The notes: generated by a model from the sequence alone, not told the origin. Positions 25,727-34,860 are shown, counted from the stretch's first letter. The stretch is DNA of 64,000 bases from Citrobacter amalonaticus (GCF_001559075.2 NZ_CP014015.2:992001-1056000); one strand, 5' to 3'. Translations and numbers: made by a program.

Positions 25727-27127
25727 ATGTCTGATATATCACGTGCAGGCTCAGATCTGATTTACGAACTGGAGGATCGCCCTCCCTTTCATCAGTCTAT
25801 TATCGGCGCGATCACCCACCTGCTGGCCATCTTTGTCCCCATGGTCACGCCCGCATTAATTGTCGGCACCGCGCTACAGCTGTCAGCGGAAACCACCGCC
25901 TATCTGGTCTCAATGGCGATGATTGCATCTGGCATCGGCACCTGGCTGCAGGTCAATCGCTATGGCATGGTCGGTTCCGGCTTACTCTCGATTCAGTCGG
26001 TCAATTTTTCGTTTGTCACGGTGATGATTGCCCTGGGCAGCGGGATGAAAAACGACGGATTCCATGAAGAGTTGATCATGTCATCGCTGCTCGGCGTTTC
26101 ATTTGTCGGGGCATTTCTGGTGGTGGGATCGTCTTTCATTTTGCCTTACTTGCGCAGAGTCATCACTCCGACCGTCAGCGGCATTGTGGTGCTAATGATT
26201 GGCCTGAGCCTGATTAAAGTCGGGATCATCGATTTTGGCGGCGGCTTTGCGGCGAAAAGCAGCGGCACCTACGGAAACTACGAGAACATCGGCGTCGGGT
26301 TGCTGGTGCTGATCGTGGTGATCGGTTTTAACTGCTGCCGCAGTCCGTTACTGAGAATGGGCGGCATCGCGATCGGGCTGTGTGTGGGCTATATCGTCTC
26401 TCTGTGCCTTGGCATGGTGGATTTCAGCAGTATGCGCAATCTGCCGTGGGTCACCATCCCAACCCCTTTTAAGTACGGTTTCCAGTTCAACTTTCATCAC
26501 TTTCTGGTGGTTGGGACCATTTATCTGCTCAGCGTGCTGGAAGCCGTCGGCGACATTACCGCGACCGCGATGGTGTCCAGACGCCCCATTCAGGGGGATG
26601 AATACCAGTCACGCCTGAAAGGCGGCGTACTGGCCGATGGGCTGGTCTCCGTCATTGCCTCTGCGGTGGGTTCACTGCCATTGACGACCTTTGCGCAAAA
26701 CAACGGCGTTATCCAGATGACCGGCGTCGCCTCTCGCTATATCGGCCGCACCATCGCCGTCATGCTAGTGCTGCTTGGACTGTTTCCAATGATTGGCGGC
26801 TTCTTTACCACCATTCCGTCAGCGGTGCTGGGGGGCGCGATGACGCTAATGTTCTCGATGATCGCAATCGCCGGGATCCGCATCATCATCACCAACGGGC
26901 TTAAGCGTCGTGAAACGTTGATTGTCGCCACCTCGTTGGGACTGGGTCTGGGCGTCTCCTATGACCCGGAAATATTCAAAATCCTGCCTGCCTCAATTTA
27001 TGTATTGGTGGAAAACCCCATCTGCGCGGGCGGTCTGACTGCCATTCTACTGAATATCATTCTCCCTGGAGGCTACCGGCCTGAAGAAGTGCTGCCGGGC
27101 ATCATCTCCCCGGAGGAAACGGATTAA
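25727..27127 (+). CDS. xanQ: XanQ, xanthine:H+ symporter
   Basis: 466 residues of the nucleobase-cation symporter-2 (NAT) family, with about 12 to 14 membrane segments. It imports xanthine using the proton gradient. The family's diagnostic regions are visible: SIQSVNFSF in TM3 and the EAVGDITAT stretch (about 272), followed by GSLPLTTFAQNNGVIQMTGV (about 324-343), which holds the NAT signature. The ATG has AAGGAG upstream. It opens a transporter and deaminase operon with guaD, ghxQ and uacT, feeding substrates to XdhA and XdhD. Confidence 0.93.
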   Translation: MSDISRAGSDLIYELEDRPPFHQSIIGAITHLLAIFVPMVTPALIVGTALQLSAETTAYLVSMAMIASGIGTWLQVNRYGMVGSGLLSIQSVNFSFVTVMIALGSGMKNDGFHEELIMSSLLGVSFVGAFLVVGSSFILPYLRRVITPTVSGIVVLMIGLSLIKVGIIDFGGGFAAKSSGTYGNYENIGVGLLVLIVVIGFNCCRSPLLRMGGIAIGLCVGYIVSLCLGMVDFSSMRNLPWVTIPTPFKYGFQFNFHHFLVVGTIYLLSVLEAVGDITATAMVSRRPIQGDEYQSRLKGGVLADGLVSVIASAVGSLPLTTFAQNNGVIQMTGVASRYIGRTIAVMLVLLGLFPMIGGFFTTIPSAVLGGAMTLMFSMIAIAGIRIIITNGLKRRETLIVATSLGLGLGVSYDPEIFKILPASIYVLVENPICAGGLTAILLNIILPGGYRPEEVLPGIISPEETD

Positions 27128-27144
27128 CGGTAAAGGAGTTTACG

Positions 27145-28461
27145 ATGTCTGGAGAACACACGTTGAAAGCGGTGCGCGGCAGCTTTATTGATGTCACCCG
27201 CACCGTCGAAAACCCGGAAGAGATCGCCTCAGCGCTGCGATTTTTGGAAGACGGATTGCTGCTGATTCGCCAGGGAAAAGTCGAATGGTTTGGCGAGTGG
27301 GAAGCGGGAAAACACCGGATCCCTGACGCCATCCGTGTCCGTGACTATCGCGGAAAACTGGTCGTGCCGGGATTCGTTGATACGCATATCCACTACCCCC
27401 AAAGCGAAATGGTCGGTGCCTATGGCGAGCAGTTGCTGGAATGGCTGAATAAGCACACCTTCCCGACCGAAAGACGCTATGAGGATCTGGAATACGCGCG
27501 CGAGATGTCGGCTTTTTTCATCAAGCAACTGTTGCGTAACGGCACCACCAGCGCGCTGGTTTTTGGCACGGTGCATCCGCAGTCCGTGGATGCGCTATTT
27601 GAAGCCGCCAGCCATATCAATATGCGCATGATCGCCGGCAAAGTGATGATGGACCGTAACGCGCCGGATTACCTTCTGGACGACGCCGAGAGCAGCTACC
27701 TGCAAAGTAAGGCGTTGATTGAGCACTGGCACAAAAATGGCCGCCTGCTGTATGCCATCACGCCGCGCTTTGCCCCGACCTCCTCTCCGCAGCAGATGGC
27801 GATGGCGCAGCGTCTGCGAGAAGAATATCCCGATACCTGGGTCCATACCCATCTCTGTGAAAACAAAGATGAAATTGCCTGGGTTAAGGCACTCTATCCG
27901 GAACATGACGGTTATCTGGATGTGTATCACCAGTACGGACTGACCGGAAAAAACTGCGTCTTCGCCCACTGTGTACATCTGGAAGAGAAAGAGTGGGATC
28001 GCCTGAGCGAAACCCACTCCAGCATCGCCTTTTGTCCGACCTCAAACCTCTACCTCGGCAGCGGTTTGTTCAATCTGCAAAAAGCCTGGAGGAAGAAGAT
28101 CAACGTCGGTATGGGGACCGATATCGGCGCCGGCACCACCTTCAACATGCTGCAAACGCTGAACGAAGCCTACAAAGTGGTGCAACTACAGGGTTACCGA
28201 CTCTCGGCATACGAAGCCTTTTACCTGGCGACGCTCGGCGGTGCGAAGGCGCTGGGCCTCGACAATCTGATTGGTAACTTTATGCCGGGCAAAGAGGCAG
28301 ATTTTGTGGTGCTGGAACCGACAGCGACGCCGCTGCAACAACTGCGCTATGACAACTCAACATCCCTGGTCGACAAATTGTTCGTGATGATGACGCTGGG
28401 CGACGATCGCTCTATTTACCGCACTTACGTCGACGGGCGTCTGGTGTACGAACGGACCTGA
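27145..28461 (+). CDS. guaD: GuaD, guanine deaminase
   Basis: 438 residues. This zinc amidohydrolase converts guanine to xanthine and ammonia in the cytosol. Family signatures are PGFVDTHIHYPQ (about 76-87) with the two metal-binding His, the HTHLCEN segment (about 237), FAHCVHL (about 272), and GTDIGAGT (about 325) with the Asp ligand. It lies 17 bp after xanQ with AAAGGAG upstream. It links guanine taken up by GhxQ to the xanthine-oxidising enzymes upstream. Confidence 0.94.
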   Translation: MSGEHTLKAVRGSFIDVTRTVENPEEIASALRFLEDGLLLIRQGKVEWFGEWEAGKHRIPDAIRVRDYRGKLVVPGFVDTHIHYPQSEMVGAYGEQLLEWLNKHTFPTERRYEDLEYAREMSAFFIKQLLRNGTTSALVFGTVHPQSVDALFEAASHINMRMIAGKVMMDRNAPDYLLDDAESSYLQSKALIEHWHKNGRLLYAITPRFAPTSSPQQMAMAQRLREEYPDTWVHTHLCENKDEIAWVKALYPEHDGYLDVYHQYGLTGKNCVFAHCVHLEEKEWDRLSETHSSIAFCPTSNLYLGSGLFNLQKAWRKKINVGMGTDIGAGTTFNMLQTLNEAYKVVQLQGYRLSAYEAFYLATLGGAKALGLDNLIGNFMPGKEADFVVLEPTATPLQQLRYDNSTSLVDKLFVMMTLGDDRSIYRTYVDGRLVYERT

Positions 28462-28493
28462 CAGAACGCTAACATCCTGCTGAGGACATCATT

Positions 28494-29861
28494 ATGTCTG
28501 GAGATATTCTGCAAACCCCCGACACGTCGAAACCACGCGGCGCGCTGGATAATTACTTCAAGATTACGGCGCGTGGCAGTACCGTGCGCCAGGAAATACT
28601 GGCCGGGCTGACCACCTTTCTGGCGATGGTCTATTCAGTCATTGTTGTGCCCGGAATGTTGGGAAAAGCGGGATTCCCGCCCGCCGCCGTCTTTGTCGCC
28701 ACCTGTCTCGTCGCAGGCTTCGGCTCGCTGTTGATGGGGCTGTGGGCCAACCTGCCGATGGCGATCGGCTGCGCCATTTCGCTGACCGCCTTCACCGCAT
28801 TCAGCCTGGTGCTGGGGCAACACATTTCGATTCCTGTCGCCCTCGGCGCGGTATTTCTGATGGGGGTGATCTTTACCGCCATCTCGGTTACCGGGTTCCG
28901 GACCTGGATCCTGCGAAACTTACCAATGGGCATCGCGCATGGCACAGGGATTGGTATTGGCTTGTTCCTGTTACTGATCGCGGCAAACGGCGTCGGTATG
29001 GTGATTAAAAACCCGCTGGAAGGGCTTCCGGTGGCACTCGGCGCATTTACCTCTTTTCCGGTTCTGATGAGTCTGCTGGGGCTGGCGGTCATCTTCGGGC
29101 TGGAGAAATGCCGGGTCCCCGGCGGGATCCTGCTGGTGATTATCGCCATCTCGATTATCGGTTTGATATTTGACCCTGCCGTCAAATATCACGGCCTGGT
29201 CGCCATGCCCAGTCTGAGCGGTGAAGATGGTAAGTCTCTGATTTTTAGCCTTGATATCATGGGAGCCTTACAGCCTGTGGTGCTACCCAGCGTACTGGCG
29301 CTGGTGATGACGGCGGTATTTGATGCCACCGGCACTATCCGCGCCGTCGCCGGACAAGCGAATCTGCTGGATAAAGACAACCAGATCATCAACGGTGGTA
29401 AAGCGTTGACCAGCGACTCCATCAGCTCCGTATTCTCCGGACTGGTGGGCGCAGCGCCGGCCGCCGTCTATATTGAATCCGCTGCGGGTACCGCCGCCGG
29501 AGGAAAAACAGGACTGACCGCCACCATCGTCGGCTGTTTGTTCCTGCTTATCCTGTTCCTGTCTCCTCTCTCCTACCTGATCCCAGGCTATGCGACGGCG
29601 CCTGCGCTGATGTATGTCGGTCTACTGATGCTCAGTAACGTCTCAAAACTGGATTTCGATGACTTCATCGATGCGATGGCCGGTCTGGTTTGCGCGGTCT
29701 TTATCGTCCTGACCTGCAATATCGTCACCGGCATTATGCTCGGTTTCGTGACGCTGGTTGTCGGTCGCGTTTTTGCCCGGGAATGGCAGAAGCTGAATAT
29801 CGGTACCGTCATCATTACCGTCGCGCTGGTGGCGTTCTACGCCGGCGGATGGGCTATTTAA
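28494..29861 (+). CDS. ghxQ: GhxQ, guanine/hypoxanthine permease
   Basis: 455 residues of the AzgA-like branch of NCS2 permeases. The N-terminal TARGSTVRQEILAGLTTFLAMVY-type motif (about 23-45) is characteristic of the PbuG/AzgA group, and many hydrophobic membrane segments follow. The segment DATGTIRAVAGQANLLD lies near 277-293. It imports guanine and hypoxanthine, matching the neighbouring deaminase. GAGGAC precedes the ATG. Confidence 0.92.
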   Translation: MSGDILQTPDTSKPRGALDNYFKITARGSTVRQEILAGLTTFLAMVYSVIVVPGMLGKAGFPPAAVFVATCLVAGFGSLLMGLWANLPMAIGCAISLTAFTAFSLVLGQHISIPVALGAVFLMGVIFTAISVTGFRTWILRNLPMGIAHGTGIGIGLFLLLIAANGVGMVIKNPLEGLPVALGAFTSFPVLMSLLGLAVIFGLEKCRVPGGILLVIIAISIIGLIFDPAVKYHGLVAMPSLSGEDGKSLIFSLDIMGALQPVVLPSVLALVMTAVFDATGTIRAVAGQANLLDKDNQIINGGKALTSDSISSVFSGLVGAAPAAVYIESAAGTAAGGKTGLTATIVGCLFLLILFLSPLSYLIPGYATAPALMYVGLLMLSNVSKLDFDDFIDAMAGLVCAVFIVLTCNIVTGIMLGFVTLVVGRVFAREWQKLNIGTVIITVALVAFYAGGWAI

Positions 29862-29866
29862 GCGAT

Positions 29867-29890
29867 GCTCCGCGCAAACGCGCGCGGAGC
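29867..29890. repeat. hairpin between ghxQ and uacT
   Basis: GCTCCGCGC and GCGCGGAGC form a perfect 9-bp stem with a 6-nt loop 6 bp after the ghxQ stop. It occupies the place where E. coli carries ygfS and ygfT. Only a short T-rich tract follows (TGTTCT). Confidence 0.6.
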
Positions 29891-29924
29891 TGTTCTATCG
29901 GCCTCGCCATTCAGGAGAAAACGC

Positions 29925-31373
29925 ATGAGCGCCATAGATTCCCAACTTCCCTCACCGTCGGGGCAAGGCCGCGCCACCGATGAGGTTGATCGTATATTAT
30001 CGCCTGGCAAGCTGGTCGTACTCGGTCTGCAACATGTGCTGGTTATGTACGCGGGCGCGGTCGCTGTACCGCTGATGATTGGCGACAGACTCGGCCTCAG
30101 CAAAGAAGCCATTGCGCTGTTAATCAGCTCGGATCTCTTCTGCTGCGGGATCGTTACCCTGCTGCAATGTATTGGCATCGGCCGCTTTATGGGGATTCGC
30201 CTGCCCGTGATTATGTCGGTGACGTTTGCCGCAGTGACGCCAATGATTGCGATTGGCATCAATCCGGATATCGGTCTGTTGGGCATTTTTGGCTCAACCA
30301 TTGCCGCTGGCGTGATCACCACACTCTTAGCACCGCTTGTCGGTCGCCTGATGCCCTTATTTCCCCCGCTGGTAACGGGCGTGGTGATCACTTCGATTGG
30401 TCTGAGCATTATTCAGGTGGGCGTTGACTGGGCTGCTGGCGGGAAAGGTAATCCTGAGTATGGGAATCCGGTCTATTTAGGGATTTCATTTGCGGTCTTA
30501 ATTTTTATTTTATTAATCACCCGATTTGCCAAAGGCTTCATGTCCAACGTCGCGGTCCTGCTGGGGATCATCTTTGGCTTTGCGTTGTCGTGGATGATGA
30601 ATGAAGTGAATTTGTCAGGCCTGCACGATGCCTCGTGGTTCGCGATTGTCACCCCAATGGCCTTCGGTATCCCCGTCTTTGATCCGGTGTCGATTCTGAC
30701 CATGACGGCCGTGTTAATCATTGTGTTTATTGAATCGATGGGCATGTTCCTGGCGCTCGGCGAAATCGTCGGTCGCAAACTCTCATCGCAAGATATCATT
30801 CGCGGCCTGCGCGTGGATGGCGTCGGGACAATGATTGGCGGACTGTTCAACAGCTTTCCCCATACCTCGTTTTCCCAAAACGTTGGCCTGGTCAGCGTCA
30901 CGCGCGTGCACAGTCGATGGGTCTGCATCGCCTCTGGCGTCATCTTAATTTTGTTTGGCATGGTGCCGAAAATGGCGGTTCTGGTCGCCTCCATTCCGCA
31001 ATTCGTCCTCGGCGGCGCAGGTCTGGTGATGTTTGGCATGGTACTGGCAACCGGGATCCGCATTCTCTCGCGCTGCAATTACACCACGAACCGCTACAAC
31101 CTCTACATTGTGGCCATCAGCCTGGGGGTTGGCATGACGCCGACGTTATCGCATGACTTTTTCTCTCGCCTGCCAGCCGTTCTCCAGCCGTTGCTACACA
31201 GCGGCATCATGCTGGCCACCTTCAGCGCTGTTGTACTGAATCTGTTTTTCAATGGCTACCACCATCATACCGGGCTGGTACAGGAATCCATCTCCGATAA
31301 AAACCTGAAGGTCAGAACGGTGAGAATGTGGTTGCTGATGCGCAAGCTGAAAAAAAATCAGCAGGATGAATAG
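29925..31373 (+). CDS. uacT: UacT (YgfU), urate:H+ symporter
   Basis: 482 residues of the NCS2/NAT family. It carries the family's hydrophobic segments and the NAT region around FNSFPHTSFSQNVGLVSVT (about 331-349), which lies after the conserved Glu of FIESMGMFLALGE. The E. coli orthologue transports uric acid. The start ATG at 29925 follows CAGGAG. It ends the transporter operon. Its presence shows that this cluster handles urate as well as xanthine and guanine. Confidence 0.9.
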   Translation: MSAIDSQLPSPSGQGRATDEVDRILSPGKLVVLGLQHVLVMYAGAVAVPLMIGDRLGLSKEAIALLISSDLFCCGIVTLLQCIGIGRFMGIRLPVIMSVTFAAVTPMIAIGINPDIGLLGIFGSTIAAGVITTLLAPLVGRLMPLFPPLVTGVVITSIGLSIIQVGVDWAAGGKGNPEYGNPVYLGISFAVLIFILLITRFAKGFMSNVAVLLGIIFGFALSWMMNEVNLSGLHDASWFAIVTPMAFGIPVFDPVSILTMTAVLIIVFIESMGMFLALGEIVGRKLSSQDIIRGLRVDGVGTMIGGLFNSFPHTSFSQNVGLVSVTRVHSRWVCIASGVILILFGMVPKMAVLVASIPQFVLGGAGLVMFGMVLATGIRILSRCNYTTNRYNLYIVAISLGVGMTPTLSHDFFSRLPAVLQPLLHSGIMLATFSAVVLNLFFNGYHHHTGLVQESISDKNLKVRTVRMWLLMRKLKKNQQDE

Positions 31374-31374
31374 C

Positions 31375-31500
31375 ATGAATCTCTTTTGGCGCTGCCTGAT
31401 TACCCTGCTGTTGCTCATGCTGATGTCGATACCCGCTGTTTCTGACGGCATTGCGCTGGGTATCGAAAGTCGCTTCCGGTTTATGCTGCTGTTTTTCTGA
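31375..31500 (+). CDS. 41-residue hydrophobic small protein, unrecognised
   Basis: An ATG one base after the uacT stop opens a 41-codon frame. The protein has a hydrophobic N-terminus (NLFWRCLITLLLLMLMSIPA), a short middle (SDGIALGIESRFR) and a hydrophobic end (FMLLFF). It looks like a small membrane protein. The uacT 3' end supplies a GCAGGA-like ribosome binding site. Coupled translation with uacT is possible. I know no name for it, and its reality is unproven. Confidence 0.4.
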   Translation: MNLFWRCLITLLLLMLMSIPAVSDGIALGIESRFRFMLLFF

Positions 31501-31634
31501 CATCACATTCCTGCCCCGACATCCGTATTGCAAGCTGCGGATGTCGAATTTCAGCGTTAAACGCTCCCTGAGCTAATCATTGCGTCTCGAGATCTCATAT
31601 ACTGGTATGTGCTTAAGATTGACAGTGAGACATT

Positions 31635-32183
31635 ATGCAACAGGAACACGTCATTTTGCTGGATGCACAGGACACCCCTTCCGGCACGCTGGAAAAATAC
31701 ACCGCCCACACCGCCAACACACCACTGCATCTCGCCTTCTCTTCCTGGCTGTTCAATGCAGAGGGGCAACTTTTGGTGACCCGCCGTTCGCTGGTAAAAA
31801 AGGCGTGGCCCGGAGTCTGGACGAACTCGGTGTGCGGCCACCCTCAACGGGGTGAAAGCCAAGAAGAAGCTGTCGTCCGCCGCTGCCGTCATGAACTGGG
31901 CGTAGAGATTGCCAACCTGACTTCCGTTTACCCGACATTCCGCTATCGGGCAACCGATCCCGGCGGGATCGTAGAGAATGAGGTTTGCCCGGTCTATGCC
32001 GCACGAGTGACCAGTGAACTGCAGATCAATAGCGATGAAGTGATGGACTATCAGTGGAGCGATCTGGAGGCGGTTTTACGCGGAATTAGCGCAACGCCGT
32101 GGGCTTTCAGTCCGTGGATGGTGATGCAGGCGTCAAACGATACGGCGCGAGCGTCACTCCTTAACTTTAGCCGTCAGAAATAA
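31635..32183 (+). CDS. idi: isopentenyl-diphosphate delta-isomerase, type I
   Basis: 182 residues of the Nudix fold. The enzyme interconverts IPP and DMAPP in isoprenoid synthesis. The catalytic Cys is in NSVCGHP (about 67), the Nudix-like segment is GESQEEAVVRRCRHELG (about 75-91), and the second catalytic region is VENEVCPVYAA (Glu near 116). It is followed by an intrinsic terminator shared with lysS. It is unrelated in function to the purine block upstream. Confidence 0.95.
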   Translation: MQQEHVILLDAQDTPSGTLEKYTAHTANTPLHLAFSSWLFNAEGQLLVTRRSLVKKAWPGVWTNSVCGHPQRGESQEEAVVRRCRHELGVEIANLTSVYPTFRYRATDPGGIVENEVCPVYAARVTSELQINSDEVMDYQWSDLEAVLRGISATPWAFSPWMVMQASNDTARASLLNFSRQK

Positions 32184-32214
32184 AAAACCCCGGCATGTCA
32201 GCCGAGGTTTTTTT
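32182..32214. terminator. bidirectional intrinsic terminator, idi/lysS
   Basis: The sequence is an A-run, then CCCCGGC-ATGTCA-GCCGAGG with one mismatch, then a T7 run. T-rich tracts on both sides make it work for idi (plus strand) and lysS (minus strand). Confidence 0.85.
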
Positions 32215-32234
32215 ATTAGCCGTCGCCGTGAAGC

Positions 32235-33752
32235 TTATTTTACCGGACGCATCGCCGGGAACAGGATCACATCACGGATGGTATGGCTGTTGGTGAACAG
32301 CATAACCATACGGTCGATACCAATACCCAGACCCGCGGTCGGCGGCAGACCGTGCTCCAGCGCGGTAACGTAGTCTTCGTCGAAGAACATCGCTTCGTCG
32401 TCGCCCGCCGCTTTCGCGTCAACCTGATCCTGGAAGCGCTGCGCCTGATCTTCCGCATCGTTCAGCTCGCTAAAGCCGTTGCCGATCTCACGACCGCCGA
32501 TGAAGAACTCAAAGCGATCGGTGATTTCCGGGTTCTCGTCATTACGACGCGCCAGCGGAGACACTTCTGCCGGGTATTCGGTAATGAACGTCGGCTGAAT
32601 CAGATGCGCTTCGGCCACTTCTTCGAAAATTTCAGTCACGATACGACCCAGACCCCAGCTCTTCTCGACCTTGATACCGAGAGATTCAGCGATCGCTTTG
32701 GCAGAGTCGAAGTTATCCAGTTCAGCCATTTCCGTTTCCGGACGGTATTTCTTGATAGCCTCGCGCATGGTCAGTTTTTCGAACGGCTTACCGAAATCAA
32801 ACACTTCATCGCCGTAAGGGACTTCCGTTTTACCCAGCACATCCTGCGCCAGCGTACGGAACAGAGACTCGGTCAGTTCGATCAGATCTTTATAGTCCGC
32901 ATACGCCATGTAGAGTTCCATCATGGTGAACTCGGGGTTATGACGCACGGAGATCCCTTCGTTACGGAAGTTACGGTTGATTTCGAACACGCGCTCGAAG
33001 CCGCCAACCACCAGACGCTTCAGGTACAGTTCCGGCGCAATACGCAGGTACATGTCCAGATCCAGCGCATTATGATGGGTGATAAACGGACGCGCAGACG
33101 CACCGCCTGGGATCACCTGCATCATCGGGGTCTCAACTTCCATAAAGCCGCGACCGACCATAAACTGACGGATGCCGGCCAGGATCTGAGAACGCACTTT
33201 AAAGGTGTTGCGGGATTCATCGTTAGAGATGAGATCCAGGTAACGCTGACGATAACGCGCTTCCTGATCCTGCAGACCGTGGAATTTATCCGGCAGCGGA
33301 CGCAACGCTTTGGTCAACAGACGCAATTCGGTGCAATGGATAGACAGTTCGCCCGTTTTGGTCTTGAACAGCTTCCCTTTCGCGCCGAGGATGTCGCCGA
33401 GATCCCATTTTTTGAACTGCTCGTTGTAAACGCCTTCCGGCAGATCGTCACGGGCAACGTACAGCTGAATGCGGCCACCCACGTCCTGCAACGTCACAAA
33501 GGACGCTTTCCCCATGATACGACGGGTCATCATGCGGCCTGCAACGGACACCTCGATGTTCAGCGCTTCCAGCTCTTCGTTCTCTTTCGCATCGAAGTCA
33601 GCATGCAGTTGGTCTGAGGTGTGATCGCGACGGAAATCGTTCGGGAAGGCGATACCCTGCTCGCGCAGGCCAGCCAGCTTCTCACGACGCGTTTTCAGTT
33701 CGTTATTAAGATCGGCTACCGCGTCAGCGCCCTGTGCGTGTTGTTCAGACAT
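32235..33752 (-). CDS. lysS: lysyl-tRNA synthetase, class II
   Basis: 505 residues. An N-terminal OB-fold anticodon-binding domain (to about 170) is followed by the class II catalytic core, with motif 2 FRNEGISVRHNPEFTMME (about 262-279) and motif 3 GLGIGIDRMVML (about 475-486). It charges tRNA-Lys. It is transcribed after prfB with a 9-bp gap, as in E. coli. Confidence 0.97.
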   Translation of the reverse strand: MSEQHAQGADAVADLNNELKTRREKLAGLREQGIAFPNDFRRDHTSDQLHADFDAKENEELEALNIEVSVAGRMMTRRIMGKASFVTLQDVGGRIQLYVARDDLPEGVYNEQFKKWDLGDILGAKGKLFKTKTGELSIHCTELRLLTKALRPLPDKFHGLQDQEARYRQRYLDLISNDESRNTFKVRSQILAGIRQFMVGRGFMEVETPMMQVIPGGASARPFITHHNALDLDMYLRIAPELYLKRLVVGGFERVFEINRNFRNEGISVRHNPEFTMMELYMAYADYKDLIELTESLFRTLAQDVLGKTEVPYGDEVFDFGKPFEKLTMREAIKKYRPETEMAELDNFDSAKAIAESLGIKVEKSWGLGRIVTEIFEEVAEAHLIQPTFITEYPAEVSPLARRNDENPEITDRFEFFIGGREIGNGFSELNDAEDQAQRFQDQVDAKAAGDDEAMFFDEDYVTALEHGLPPTAGLGIGIDRMVMLFTNSHTIRDVILFPAMRPVK

Positions 33753-33761
33753 GTTGGTTCC

Positions 33762-34860
33762 TCATAACCCTGCTTTCAAACTTGCTTCGATAAATTGATC
33801 CAGGCTGCCGTCCAGCACCGCCTGCGTGTTGCGGGTTTCAACCCCGGTACGCAAGTCTTTAATGCGGGAGTCATCCAGGACGTAAGAACGAATCTGGCTT
33901 CCCCAGCCGATGTCGGATTTCGTGTCTTCCATCGCCTGCTTCTCAGCGTTTTTCTTCTGCATTTCCAGTTCATAAAGCTTCGCTTTCATCTGCTTCATGG
34001 CCTGGTCTTTGTTCTTGTGCTGGGAACGGTCGTTCTGGCACTGCGTCACAATCCCGGTCGGGATGTGAGTAATACGCACCGCAGATTCTGTACGGTTAAC
34101 GTGCTGACCGCCCGCGCCGGATGCGCGATACACGTCGATACGCAGGTCCGCCGGGTTGATTTCGATATCAATGTCGTCATCCACTTCCGGGTAAACGAAC
34201 GCGGAGCTAAACGAGGTATGGCGACGACCGCCGGAGTCGAACGGGCTCTTACGCACCAGACGGTGAACACCGGTTTCCGTACGCAGCCAGCCGTAGGCAT
34301 ATTCGCCAGAAATCTTAATGGTCACGGACTTGATCCCGGCCACTTCCCCTTCTGACTCTTCAATAATTTCGGTCTTGAAGCCGCGTGCTTCTGCCCAGCG
34401 CAGATACATACGCTCCAGCATGCTTGCCCAGTCCTGCGCTTCAGTACCGCCGGAACCGGCCTGGATATCGAGGTAGCAATCGGCGCTGTCATATTCGCCA
34501 GAGAACATACGACGGAACTCCAGTTGCGCCAGTTTTTCGTCAAGCGTATCGAGTTCAGCAACGGCTTCGTTAAAGGTTTCTTCGTCGTCGGCTTCTACAG
34601 CCAGATCCAGCAGGCCGGAAACATCTTCCAGACCCTGAGACATTTGGTCGAGGGTGTCGACAATCGCTTCAAGCGAGGAACGTTCTTTACCCAGCGCCTG
34701 TGCGCGTTCGGGTTCGTTCCAGACGTCCGGCTGTTCCAGCTCGGCGTTTACTTCTTCCAGACGCTCTTTCTTGGCATCATAGTCAAAGATACCCCCTAAG
34801 AACGTCGGAGCGCTCCGTGAGGTCCTGAATGCGGTTTTTTACCGGATTAATTTCAAACAT
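33762..34860 (-). CDS. prfB: peptide chain release factor 2, made by programmed +1 frameshift
   Basis: RF2, which recognises UAA and UGA stop codons. The frame starts at ATG 34860 (MFEINPVKNRIQDL), runs 25 codons to CTT-TGA at 34788-34783, shifts +1 and continues to 33762, giving 365 residues. The GGQ motif (SGAGGQHVNRTES) and the stop-codon-recognition SPF tripeptide (VRKSPFDSGG) are intact. The residue equivalent to E. coli 246 is Ala (VYRASGAGGQ), unlike the Thr of K-12. lysS follows, and recJ lies upstream on the same strand. Confidence 0.96.
34783..34797 (-). promoter_or_regulatory. prfB autoregulatory +1 frameshift site
   Basis: On the minus strand the sequence is AGGGGG-TAT-CTT-TGA-C. 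The AGGGGG is a Shine-Dalgarno-like stimulator three bases before the slippery CTT codon and in-frame UGA. Low RF2 favours the shift and raises RF2 synthesis, the well-known feedback. Confidence 0.95.

Noticed and set aside
32283..33617. 444-codon open frame on the plus strand inside lysS
   Set aside because: Shadow of lysS codon usage; lysS is unambiguous on the other strand.
34643..34860. prfB apparently truncated by an in-frame stop
   Set aside because: The UGA is the normal programmed +1 frameshift site with an upstream AGGGGG; the gene is intact.
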